Assembly: GCA_040506705.1 (NCBI GenBank) | Contig: JBEVWG010000012.1 | Span: 1 to 64,000 of the forward strand | DNA length: 64,000 nt | Direction: 5' to 3' | From: Thiodiazotropha sp040506705 | Lineage (GTDB): Bacteria; Pseudomonadota; Gammaproteobacteria; Chromatiales; Chromatiaceae | Shown: piece by piece, positions 53,859 through 61,835 of the stretch | How the letters are laid out: each line of letters begins with the position of its first letter | Position numbering within the stretch: position 1 is the first letter of the stretch | Translations under genes and position numbers: made by a program | The notes under the pieces: model-generated | The model's input: the letters and a program-made list of their open reading frames with translations, nothing else | What the model was told of the DNA's origin: nothing | Databases searched by the model: none

Positions 53859-54122
53859 ATGCCACAAGTCGTCATGTACTCTACCGCTATCTGTCCCTAC
53901 TGCGTTCGCGCCAAACACCTGTTGGAAAACAAAGGTGTGGTTTATGAAGAGATTCGCATCGATCACAATCAAGAGATCATGCAGGAGATGATGCGTCGCA
54001 GCAATCGACATACGGTGCCACAAATCTTCATCGATGATTTCCATGTCGGTGGCTATGATGACCTGGCCTCAATGGAGATTTCCGGCCGCCTCAACCAGCT
54101 GCTTGGCATAGAGGACGAATGA
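53859..54122 (+). CDS. grxC: Glutaredoxin 3
   Basis: 87 residues. Active site CPYC at residues 12-15 in STAICPYCVRAK, then TVPQIFIDDFHVGGYDDL (cis-Pro and glutathione-binding GGYDD). It reduces disulfides and glutathione mixed disulfides. AAGGAG lies upstream. Its stop overlaps the start of the Hsp15 gene by 4 bp (ATGA). Confidence 0.95.
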   Translation: MPQVVMYSTAICPYCVRAKHLLENKGVVYEEIRIDHNQEIMQEMMRRSNRHTVPQIFIDDFHVGGYDDLASMEISGRLNQLLGIEDE

Positions 54123-54520
54123 CCCAGGAACAGATAGAAAAGGTGCGGTTGGATAAATGGCTCTGGGCCGCGCGTTTTTTCAAAACCCGCCAGATTGCAG
54201 CAGAGGCAATCAATGGAGGAAAAGTCCATCTCAATGGCCAGAGAACCAAGCCGGGTAAAGAGGTAACGATTGGTAGCCACTTGAGAATCCACAAGGGTTC
54301 TCTGGAGTGGGATATTAAGGTCAGTGTACCGGCCAATCGCAGAAGACCAGCCTCCGAAGCCTGTCATTTCTATGAAGAGACAACGGAAAGTATAACCAAG
54401 CGGGAAAAAACTATCGAAGCACAGCGATTGGAACGCAGCTGCGCGCCTCAGCCAGCCCAGGGAAAGCCCACAAAGCGGAATAGGCGTATGATTCACAGAT
54501 TCATCAATAAATCAGGTTAA
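54119..54520 (+). CDS. hslR: Ribosome-associated heat shock protein Hsp15
   Basis: 133 residues. An S4 RNA-binding domain at the N-terminus (VRLDKWLWAARFFKTRQIAAEAINGGKVHLNG) and a basic C-terminal tail are typical of HslR, which binds the 50S subunit carrying a nascent chain after heat-induced dissociation. It is coupled to grxC, and the next gene starts 2 bp later. Confidence 0.92.
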   Translation: MTQEQIEKVRLDKWLWAARFFKTRQIAAEAINGGKVHLNGQRTKPGKEVTIGSHLRIHKGSLEWDIKVSVPANRRRPASEACHFYEETTESITKREKTIEAQRLERSCAPQPAQGKPTKRNRRMIHRFINKSG

Positions 54521-54522
54521 CA

Positions 54523-54972
54523 ATGGATCAGGATGCTTTCCGTCGCACCTACCGGGAGATGAATGAGCGCCTCTGTGCTTTTGAAAAGAGTTTGCTCTCC
54601 CGCAAGTGCGATTGCAGCCAGTCAAAAAAGATCTGCATTGCAGAACGGGAGGGGGTTCACTGCTGTTCAGATGACGCCAATTCCCAATGTATTGAACTAC
54701 TGGAAAAACTGCGCCATCAGGCACGCTTTGCCTTGAAATCAAATAACGATAATGAGGTCTTGCCGCATGGCAAGGCGATGCGCCTGCAGGTTGGCGGATT
54801 ACGCGGACTCTACTCAGCACTCTTTCCTGATGAATCAATACCTGAATGTATTGAAGATGTCTTTGGCCTCATCAATCAGGCTAAAATAGAGTTTCGAGGT
54901 TTGGATGCTCTGCCCTTTCAAACCCTGATACAGCATGTTTCAGCTTATAAGGGTAGACGCCGGATCAGGTAG
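54523..54972 (+). CDS. Cysteine-rich protein of unknown function
   Basis: 149 residues, soluble. Seven cysteines lie in the N-terminal third (C18, C29, C31, C38, C47, C48, C56), including CDC and HCC motifs, a pattern that suggests zinc or iron-sulfur binding. The rest has helical runs and MRLQVGGLRGLYSALFPDE. No family is recognised. It begins 2 bp after hslR and is probably its operon partner. Confidence 0.7.
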   Translation: MDQDAFRRTYREMNERLCAFEKSLLSRKCDCSQSKKICIAEREGVHCCSDDANSQCIELLEKLRHQARFALKSNNDNEVLPHGKAMRLQVGGLRGLYSALFPDESIPECIEDVFGLINQAKIEFRGLDALPFQTLIQHVSAYKGRRRIR

Positions 54973-54978
54973 TGATAA

Positions 54979-55004
54979 GGACTGGAACCACAAGGCGCCA
55001 GTCC
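54979..55004. terminator. Hairpin between convergent genes
   Basis: GGACTGG and CCAGTCC pair around a 12-base loop in the 41-bp gap between the cysteine-rich gene (plus) and the RTX gene (minus). No T-run follows in either direction, so this is a weak or factor-dependent terminator candidate. Confidence 0.35.
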
Positions 55005-55013
55005 ATGAAAAAA

Positions 55014-55961
55014 TTACTTGGGTGAAATCATATTTAGCGGAAAACTATTAGCTCCGAGAGAGGGTCCTCCACCACTAAACAATCCCAATGGATCGAACGG
55101 GTTAAAGCCGCTACCTGAGCTGTCATTACTGCCTTTTAAAACCTGGTCTGCATCAGGATTCTCAATGATGGTAGTGTTGTCTCCATCGCTGACACAATAT
55201 GTACGATCACCAGCTTGACCACCGGCATCCACGTAACCATCGTCAGGATTTCGAGTTAGGAGATCGTTACCAAATCCACCCCACATATTGTCCCGGCCCG
55301 CATTACCTGTGATGTAGTCATCTCCACAACCACCAACAAGATTATCGTTACCGGCACCACCATTGAGATTATCGTTTCCAGCACTACCCCAGATATTATC
55401 GTCGCCACGTCCACCAAAGACCAGATCATCGCCTTCGTTACCTACCAGGGTATCATTGCCATCTTGTCCATAGATCCTGTCATTACCCGATCCACCCCAG
55501 ATACTATCATCTCCCTTACCACCGGCAAGGCAATCATCCCCACCACCGCCAATCAAGGTGTCATTGCCATCTCCGCCGCGAATGGCTTCATCGCCAGAAC
55601 CACCACGTATTACATCATCACCACAACCACCATTCAGGGTGATGTTTTTCTCCGGGCCACATAACTGTTGACCTGTTACGCTGATATTGTCGTTGCCATC
55701 CCCTCCGTTGATAACCAGGTTTTGTGCCTCTTCAGCAGTAAAATGAAAAGATTTACCGTTTATATCGACGTCGACAGAACCATCGGGGTTGATGTGTGCA
55801 TTAATATTATCGTCTTTACCACTGCCAGTGATTTCGGTTCTGCCGTTTTTACTTGAGATATGTGCGCCATCGCATGTAAAAAAATCCCTTCCGGAATCAG
55901 GCAATATACAACCGCCACGATGACAGGCTAAACCTTCCGGACTTCCTTGTACGCCATTCAT
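55014..55961 (-). CDS. RTX calcium-binding repeat protein
   Basis: 315 residues. From about residue 88 to 255 there are about 15 glycine-rich nonapeptide repeats of the type GGxGxDx(L/I) (for example GGSGNDRIY, GGRGDDNIW), which form a calcium-binding beta-roll. The N-terminal part (1-85) has GRTEITGSGKDDNINAHI and three cysteines (C13, C18, C30). Several repeats also contain Cys, which is unusual in secreted RTX proteins. RTX proteins normally leave by a type I secretion system with a C-terminal signal; the Gly/Pro-rich C-terminus could serve, but no T1SS genes are here. It lies just beyond dsrS on the same strand and function is unknown. Confidence 0.8.
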   Translation of the reverse strand: MNGVQGSPEGLACHRGGCILPDSGRDFFTCDGAHISSKNGRTEITGSGKDDNINAHINPDGSVDVDINGKSFHFTAEEAQNLVINGGDGNDNISVTGQQLCGPEKNITLNGGCGDDVIRGGSGDEAIRGGDGNDTLIGGGGDDCLAGGKGDDSIWGGSGNDRIYGQDGNDTLVGNEGDDLVFGGRGDDNIWGSAGNDNLNGGAGNDNLVGGCGDDYITGNAGRDNMWGGFGNDLLTRNPDDGYVDAGGQAGDRTYCVSDGDNTTIIENPDADQVLKGSNDSSGSGFNPFDPLGLFSGGGPSLGANSFPLNMISPK

Positions 55962-56343
55962 AAAATCTACTCCTTTAAATTATTCCGCTAGTCACTTAGC
56001 GGACTAGCAAATACTAGTGAAAAACAGTACCCGTCTGGGTAAATAATATAGATCTGAAAACTAGTTTGAGTGTTGGAGATCAATTGAAATTAAAACAGAT
56101 TAATGTCAGCAAATCAGTAGGTGATTACCCTAGGCCTGTTAACACTAATCGAATAGGCCTTATTAACCCGGCGACTAAGTATGTCGTCTTCAGGGTTAAT
56201 AGCTTGTGGGTCGAGCGAGAAATCAGACAAAGATCAAGCGGATCACCAGGCCCCATAACTACATGATTGCCAGATAAGGGATATACTGAAAAATTGTTTT
56301 GGGGAGTTACCAGACAATTCTACGAAGATAGAGAAACAGTTGT
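55962..56343. other. Intergenic region between the RTX gene and dsrS
   Basis: 382 bp with two dispersed repeats (56134-56180) and no gene. It must hold the RTX promoter (minus strand). No clear terminator was seen after dsrS. Confidence 0.4.
56134..56180. repeat. Two dispersed repeats side by side
   Basis: 56134-56159 is an exact copy of the 26-base sequence at 48174-48199. One base later, 56161-56180 is an exact copy of the 20-base sequence at 35564-35583. Both are in intergenic DNA at every location. Together they look like pieces of one larger dispersed element. Confidence 0.7.
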
Positions 56344-57447
56344 TTAATCCATCAACTGCAATAATTGCTCTTTGAGGGGATCGAAAACTGGCGCCAGCTT
56401 TTTTCGCATCAGACTTCCGATTGAATCTGTTTTTGAGAATACCGGACGTACAGCACCATATCCCAAGCCGGATAGCAGAAAGAAGGTGCGAAACTCCGCT
56501 TCTCTTTTGTCGTTTACAGCACAGCAGGCGGTTAAATGTTCATCTTGCAGGGAGTGCGCCTCAAGCTGTAACTCTTCCAGTGTTAGATCCGGATCCCCTT
56601 GCGGGCGTAACGAGGAGAAGTAGTCTTGCAATACATCCAACAACATTGTGACTACATCCTGGTTCGCAGGCTTTTCCATTACCTTTAGCGCTGTAGCGAT
56701 AAATCCCTGCCCTTGTGAAGTGCTGACTCGCTGCATCATCAACGCATATGGATTGCCTGATTCGGCCAGAGATCGCCATGAGAGAGACTCTTCATCACTT
56801 ATTACTCTCGCGACTGGTGGTTGTGGGAGCTGATCCGGTATAGCGGCGAGAAATCCAAGGTAGTATGTCGGTTTTCTAGCGCAGCGCTTCCACAATTCAT
56901 GACACTCCTTTTCGCTGATAAGCCCAGGTTGAAGCACCAATCTAAGGCTCTCTACGATAGTCAGAGGTTCGGTCTCAAACGGTAGATATTCAATCAAAAA
57001 TCTGGCCAGTTCAGGCCCGATACCACCCTCTATTACATGCTGATTCTGAAGCATACGTCTGGCATTATCAGGCTCTTGAGAGGTCCACCAGGCTCTTCTT
57101 GCCACCTCATTGGTCAATCCTTTGGCAGAGGTGACAGCGACCACAGCTTCCGGTTCGCCAAGCAGCAGTAACTGTTCCAGGTTGTCATCCCGGGTCTGTC
57201 CCATACGACTCCAGCGTTTGAGATAGACCGGATACCCTCCTGGCGAGCCTAAAGCATGCCCGGAGAGGGTCTCTCTTACCTTTCGAAGATAGAGATCCTC
57301 CCTGCAATTTGGATTGAGTGTGAGGGTAGTCTCACCCTTTTCAGTGAGCGCATGGAGGGTAAATGCGGATTCATCAATGCGTATGGCTTGCGGCTTGTTG
57401 GCAAGCAATACGTTCAGACGTAAGGCATCTTCACTAGAAAGATCCAT
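56344..57447 (-). CDS. dsrS: DsrS, dsr-cluster protein
   Basis: 367 residues, cytoplasmic. It begins MDLSSEDALRLNVLLAN and has HALGSPGGYPVYLKRWSRMGQ and AWWTSQEPDNARRML. Position directly after dsrR at the end of the dsr cluster, length and content match DsrS of A. vinosum. The biochemical role is unclear; genetic work in A. vinosum suggested a modest effect on sulfur oxidation. It follows dsrR by 43 bp. Confidence 0.88.
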   Translation of the reverse strand: MDLSSEDALRLNVLLANKPQAIRIDESAFTLHALTEKGETTLTLNPNCREDLYLRKVRETLSGHALGSPGGYPVYLKRWSRMGQTRDDNLEQLLLLGEPEAVVAVTSAKGLTNEVARRAWWTSQEPDNARRMLQNQHVIEGGIGPELARFLIEYLPFETEPLTIVESLRLVLQPGLISEKECHELWKRCARKPTYYLGFLAAIPDQLPQPPVARVISDEESLSWRSLAESGNPYALMMQRVSTSQGQGFIATALKVMEKPANQDVVTMLLDVLQDYFSSLRPQGDPDLTLEELQLEAHSLQDEHLTACCAVNDKREAEFRTFFLLSGLGYGAVRPVFSKTDSIGSLMRKKLAPVFDPLKEQLLQLMD

Positions 57448-57490
57448 AGATTACGGCAGCTTCGAACTGCGGCTTAGAAGGCCGCTAGCT

Positions 57491-57811
57491 CTATTGCACA
57501 GGCTCTGTTGGCGGAGAGTAATTGCTATCCTTGGGGTTCATAAATATAAACTGACTCTCACCATCATTCAGTTCGGCAAAGTCCATGATTGTTTCATCTA
57601 ACAATGGAAAGTATTCAGGAGACATAATGATATTGATTCCTTCAGAATCAAACTGAATATCCTCTTCATTTGCGTCATCGAAGCCCATCAGGTAGTCGAA
57701 ACTGCCATCGTCTTTCTTCTGTGCCGCAAAACGAAGTGCCATGCCTTCAGTACCGCCCATTTTTGCCGCCTGTAATATCTGTTCCGCTGCTCGAGGTGTA
57801 ATTTTAAACAT
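57491..57811 (-). CDS. dsrR: DsrR, cysteine-free A-type carrier homologue
   Basis: 106 residues. The IscA/ErpA fold is recognisable (FKITPRAAEQILQAAKMGG, ALRFAAQ, GINIIMSPEYFPLLDETIMDF), but the protein contains no cysteine at all, so it cannot bind Fe-S clusters like ordinary A-type carriers. This is exactly the known feature of A. vinosum DsrR, which is thought to act in controlling Dsr protein levels. It overlaps the end of dsrN by 8 bp. Confidence 0.92.
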   Translation of the reverse strand: MFKITPRAAEQILQAAKMGGTEGMALRFAAQKKDDGSFDYLMGFDDANEEDIQFDSEGINIIMSPEYFPLLDETIMDFAELNDGESQFIFMNPKDSNYSPPTEPVQ

Positions 57812-59219
57812 CGGTCACCTTTAATTTGCTGCTTGCATTTTTTCTGCTCGCGACCAGCGCCACAAAACGCGCCACCCAGTCGTTGCCGCCTACACTACGT
57901 CTATGGGTATAGCTTGCCAGTAGATTCTTGTAGACGTAACCATCATTATTGCCATTAATACCGTAGCCCCGTTCCACTTTATAGGCGAAATCTTCCTTGT
58001 TCGCTTCCAACCCAACTAACGATGAGTAGTGAAATTCATGGGCATATATTGTCTCTTGTTGGTGATCCCCCAGTTTAGGCCAAGGGGTTCTTCCTGTCTC
58101 ACTCAAACGCACATAGCCTCTCCCTTGGGGCTTTTCATGCATCACCGTATCAGCCGGTATCACACCTGCCATTCTACATTTTTTCCCCTGCCAGGTAAGA
58201 CTTCTGGTCAAATATATCAATCCACCACATTCCGCATAGACTGGACCTTCATTCTCAATGAATTTGGCAATCGCCTGTTGCATACAGGTATTGTTTTGGA
58301 TTGCATCCATGGTAGTTTCCGGAAAGCCACCACCTAGAAATATTCCATCAACATCAGGTAGTTCCGAACCTTTCAAGGTATTAAATTCTATCAATTCGAC
58401 ACCCAATGCCCTGAATCTGTCGAGGTCATCGGGATAGTAGAATCCAAATGCTTCATCCCTTGCAAGACCGATTTTCAAACCACTATATCTGCGACCAGAA
58501 TTCAATGGAGATTGTGTGGGAGGGGACTCTGCTTGTTCTGAGAGATCTGCAATATCAATAAAGCGGTCTAGATCCACCTGATCGTTTACTGCTTTTGCCA
58601 ACCTGTTGATCAGTTTTTCAGAACTCTGCTGCTCATTACTGGGAATCAGTCCCAAATGGCGCTCAACAATCTGCAAACCGCTATCTGCCTGAACAGATCC
58701 CAGCACTGGAATATCCGTATAGTGCTCTACCACCTCTATTAGTTTTGACTGATGCCGACTGCCGCCTACCTGGTTTAATATCACGCCCGCAATCCGGGTT
58801 TCTGAATCAAATGCCTGATACCCCAACAAGAGTGGCGCTATACCACGGGTCATACCCTTACAGTTGATCACCAACACCACGGGTGTCCCCAGGTGAACCG
58901 CCATAGCTGCGTTACTATTTGAACCCTCTAAATCCACACCATCAAATAGACCTTTATTGCCTTCAATCAGCGCCAGGTCACTACCCTGAAGTTGTTGCGC
59001 ATAACTGCTGAGGATTTCATCTCTGCTCTGAGTGTAGAAATCGAGGTTATAGCACGCCTTCCCTGCAGCAGCTGATAGCCAAAGAGGATCAATATAATCT
59101 GGTCCTTTCTTGAAAGGCTGGACTCTCATTCCGCGATCAACCAAGGCGCGAACAAGCCCTATCGAGAGTGTTGTCTTACCCGATGATTTATGTGCGGCAG
59201 AGATATATATTGCAGGCAC
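57804..59219 (-). CDS. dsrN: DsrN, cobyrinate a,c-diamide synthase-like amidase for siroamide
   Basis: 471 residues. N-terminal P-loop ATPase (SSGKTTLSIGLVRALVDRG) and C-terminal class I glutamine amidotransferase with VYAECGGLIYLT and the later DHQQETIYAHEFHYSSL. The family is CobB/CbiA, but in dsr clusters the homologue amidates sirohaem to siroamide, the cofactor of reverse sulfite reductase. It follows dsrP on the same strand but is separated by a strong intrinsic terminator, so it likely has its own promoter or is expressed at a lower level. Confidence 0.92.
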   Translation of the reverse strand: MPAIYISAAHKSSGKTTLSIGLVRALVDRGMRVQPFKKGPDYIDPLWLSAAAGKACYNLDFYTQSRDEILSSYAQQLQGSDLALIEGNKGLFDGVDLEGSNSNAAMAVHLGTPVVLVINCKGMTRGIAPLLLGYQAFDSETRIAGVILNQVGGSRHQSKLIEVVEHYTDIPVLGSVQADSGLQIVERHLGLIPSNEQQSSEKLINRLAKAVNDQVDLDRFIDIADLSEQAESPPTQSPLNSGRRYSGLKIGLARDEAFGFYYPDDLDRFRALGVELIEFNTLKGSELPDVDGIFLGGGFPETTMDAIQNNTCMQQAIAKFIENEGPVYAECGGLIYLTRSLTWQGKKCRMAGVIPADTVMHEKPQGRGYVRLSETGRTPWPKLGDHQQETIYAHEFHYSSLVGLEANKEDFAYKVERGYGINGNNDGYVYKNLLASYTHRRSVGGNDWVARFVALVASRKNASSKLKVTDV

Positions 59220-59267
59220 TGTTGATCTACATCTTATTGAAAGCTGGGAATATCCTACCCTGTAACG

Positions 59268-59306
59268 AAAAAATCCACCACCGAAGCACTCGATGATGGA
59301 TTTTTT
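59268..59306 (-). terminator. Intrinsic terminator between dsrP and dsrN
   Basis: In minus-strand RNA, AAAAAA, then an eleven-pair stem (UCCAUCAUCGA with UCGGUGGUGGA, two G-U pairs), a short loop, and UUUUUU. The G-U pairs are mismatches on the plus strand, so the element is built for minus-strand transcripts. It lies 80 bp after the dsrP stop and 49 bp before the dsrN start. Confidence 0.85.
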
Positions 59307-59385
59307 GTTGGCCTCTTATGATGATTGCAACAGGCCATGAATAGGATGTGAAATTCGGCCTACATCCATGAATTTTCAGAATGAC

Positions 59386-60573
59386 TTAATCTTCCAGGGT
59401 CTCTGGAAAGACCTTGAATACCCGCGCGCCCACTGCAACCATTGCCAGGGCAACCGCGATTCCGGCAACGCCCAAGGCCGCCTCAGGTAGAGTAGGCACA
59501 TAGCTCATTACCTGACCATCGAAGAAACCACTCTCCACAACTTCTTTGCCAGGAAAGAGATTCATAGGATAGGCCTGTCCACCGATCACAATGACATAGA
59601 TCTGAAAAAATCCACCAATCAGTACAGCAATCGACGCTGCAGCAATCGCCCAGCGAGATTTTTCAAATGCAGGAGAGTAGATCAGGAAAAGCGGTATGAT
59701 ACTGCCAATAAAGATCTGTCCAATCCAAAACATCTGGGTATAAACACCGCCATCCAGAAGGATGAAGCGTTCAATACCATGATGCTGAGTAATATAGAGA
59801 TTGGTCAGGTTATAGGCCAGTGTGAAGTAGAGTACCGCACCTACAAATACACCCAACAGGTTTTTCAGTTTAGCGAGACGAAAATCGCCAAGCTCACGAT
59901 CACCCCAGACATATGCGGCGATCAAAGTGATGATAAAGAATGCCAAACCATAACTGAACGACATGATGACGAACATTGGCGCCATAATCGCAGCATCGTA
60001 GGCCTCGCGAGCAACCAGAAAACCGAAAATCGATCCGGTACCAGTAGTCAGTGCGATACGCCAGAAGAAAGCTGCGAAACCAACAGTTCGTTTATATTTA
60101 CTTACTGTGCGATCCATCATGGTCCACAAATAGACACCAACAATCGCAAAAAATCCGGAGTATAGAATTACGTTCCAGGCGAAAATCGATTTAAAGTTGT
60201 ACTCAGTCATCGCCACAATCAGACGATCGGGACGACCCAGATCAAGTACCAAAACCATTAAACCGCCAGCCAGTAATCCGATTGCCAGCAGAGCAGAGTA
60301 GCGGCCCAGCGGCTTATACAGCGGCCCACCAAATACAGATCCTATCGAAGCTACATTAAGTGCACCGGAAGCGGCTACTATCAGGAAGATAGCGAACACA
60401 TGAGGCAGTCCCCAAACTATTTGGTTGGACATGCCGGTCACCCAGTGGCCGTTATGCTCCATGTAGAAGGCAGCGCCAAGGCCAATGGCGATTATAGTGC
60501 CCAGCAAAGCCAGGCCCGACCAGAAACGCACTGGTGTGCCGCAGTAGAGTTCGCGGTAGTACATCTTACTCAT
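59386..60573 (-). CDS. dsrP: DsrP, NrfD-family membrane subunit of DsrMKJOP
   Basis: 395 residues with about ten membrane spans, of the NrfD/PsrC family. Features: VWGLPHVFAIFLIVAASGALNVASIG, LGRPDRLIVAMTEYNFKSIFAWN and HHGIERFILLDGGVYTQMFWIGQI. It exchanges electrons with the quinone pool as part of the DsrMKJOP complex, which connects periplasmic and cytoplasmic Dsr reactions. It lies 22 bp after dsrO. Confidence 0.93.
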   Translation of the reverse strand: MSKMYYRELYCGTPVRFWSGLALLGTIIAIGLGAAFYMEHNGHWVTGMSNQIVWGLPHVFAIFLIVAASGALNVASIGSVFGGPLYKPLGRYSALLAIGLLAGGLMVLVLDLGRPDRLIVAMTEYNFKSIFAWNVILYSGFFAIVGVYLWTMMDRTVSKYKRTVGFAAFFWRIALTTGTGSIFGFLVAREAYDAAIMAPMFVIMSFSYGLAFFIITLIAAYVWGDRELGDFRLAKLKNLLGVFVGAVLYFTLAYNLTNLYITQHHGIERFILLDGGVYTQMFWIGQIFIGSIIPLFLIYSPAFEKSRWAIAAASIAVLIGGFFQIYVIVIGGQAYPMNLFPGKEVVESGFFDGQVMSYVPTLPEAALGVAGIAVALAMVAVGARVFKVFPETLED

Positions 60574-60595
60574 TTGAATCCTAGCTCCCCTCAGA

Positions 60596-61348
60596 TCACA
60601 GGTTGAGATAGCGCACGCCGGTATTCAACTCGAGGTCGGCCCGGATCTGTACTGAGTTAGTGGATTTGAGCTTCTTACTGATCTCACTGTCCGGATCTTT
60701 TAAATCACCGAAAATGATGGCAGCGTGGCCCTCTTTATCACAAGCTTCCTGACAGGCTGTCTGCATCACACCACTATCGACGCGATGAACACAGAGTGTG
60801 CAGGATTCAACACATCCTTTGCCTCGAGGTGCATTGACTGATTGGTCAGACAGAGCCTCATGAACGAAGGATCGTGCTTTGTAAGGACAGGCCATCATGC
60901 AGTAACGACAACCAATACAACGATGGCGATCTACCAGAACGATACCATCCACGCGCTTGAATGAAGCATTGGTCGGACAGACATCGACACAGGGTGGATG
61001 TTCGCAGTGCTGGCACATCATGACCATACGGCTTTCATTACCGGTCAGCTTGTCTTTCAATTTTACCGGACGAATCCAGACAGCGTCTGTATCAGGTCGG
61101 TCATGCCCTTCCAGGCCATGTTCATCGTTACAGGCATCGACACAGGCAGAGCAACCGTCAGCACACTTGTTGCTGTCGATCAGCATTCCCCAACGGTGTT
61201 CTGCTTTGGCCCCAGCAGATCTCTCATCACTGACGGATGCTGCATGAAGAATCACACCAGGCGCGATTGTCATCGCACCAGTTGCTGCTATGGCACCACC
61301 GATCATTTTACGGCGATCCAAATTCGGCTGGTCACACTTATTACTCAT
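60596..61348 (-). CDS. dsrO: DsrO, periplasmic iron-sulfur subunit
   Basis: 250 residues. A twin-arginine-like signal (DRRKMIGGAIAATGAMTIAPG) leads to a ferredoxin-type domain with several [4Fe-4S] motifs: CADGCSACVDACN, CQHCEHPPCVDVC, CIGCRYCMMACPY and CVESCTLCVHRV. It is the electron-transfer subunit between the DsrJ haems and DsrP. It starts 3 bp after dsrJ. Confidence 0.94.
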   Translation of the reverse strand: MSNKCDQPNLDRRKMIGGAIAATGAMTIAPGVILHAASVSDERSAGAKAEHRWGMLIDSNKCADGCSACVDACNDEHGLEGHDRPDTDAVWIRPVKLKDKLTGNESRMVMMCQHCEHPPCVDVCPTNASFKRVDGIVLVDRHRCIGCRYCMMACPYKARSFVHEALSDQSVNAPRGKGCVESCTLCVHRVDSGVMQTACQEACDKEGHAAIIFGDLKDPDSEISKKLKSTNSVQIRADLELNTGVRYLNL

Positions 61349-61350
61349 AA

Positions 61351-61827
61351 TCAGTCTCTCTGAGTCCCAGCTGGCAGTTTAATATCAAGACCAGCATGCG
61401 GATCTGATTCACCTGTGTGATGTCCTAGTTTTGTACCCTTGGCTTTATCATCAGGGGTAGTTCTATGGCACTGAAAACAGGCTGGGGACACCGCAACATA
61501 ACCATGACACACTTGACAGAATTCACCCTCATCGGTAACAGGAACTGATTCTCCCTGTGCATCCTTTGAAGCATGACAATCTATACATTCGGATAGACTG
61601 TATTCGAGACCCCGTACACCATCTCTAACGGTATCGTCTCTGCCATGCTTGAGGAAATCCATGTGATTTCTGCGTATCAAATCCGTTGGCGCCACACAGC
61701 TTTTAAGTGAAGCAGCTTTCGAATTTTCGGCTATTAACCCACTCTCTGCAAAGGCATGCATGGCAGGTGCAAAAAGCACCGCCAGCAAAACCAAGAGAGC
61801 GCTGTTGCTGATGAGAGAACTACGCAT
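61351..61827 (-). CDS. dsrJ: DsrJ, periplasmic trihaem cytochrome c
   Basis: 158 residues. Signal-type N-terminus (LVLLAVLFAPAMHAFAES), a conserved cysteine in LKSCVAPTDLIRRNHMDFLKH, the distal ligand of the unusual His/Cys haem, and three haem sites: CIDCH, CQVCH and CFQCH. It is the periplasmic redox subunit of DsrMKJOP. Order L-J-O-P is as in A. vinosum. It starts 9 bp after dsrL. Confidence 0.94.
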   Translation of the reverse strand: MRSSLISNSALLVLLAVLFAPAMHAFAESGLIAENSKAASLKSCVAPTDLIRRNHMDFLKHGRDDTVRDGVRGLEYSLSECIDCHASKDAQGESVPVTDEGEFCQVCHGYVAVSPACFQCHRTTPDDKAKGTKLGHHTGESDPHAGLDIKLPAGTQRD

Positions 61828-61835
61828 CTCAGCTC

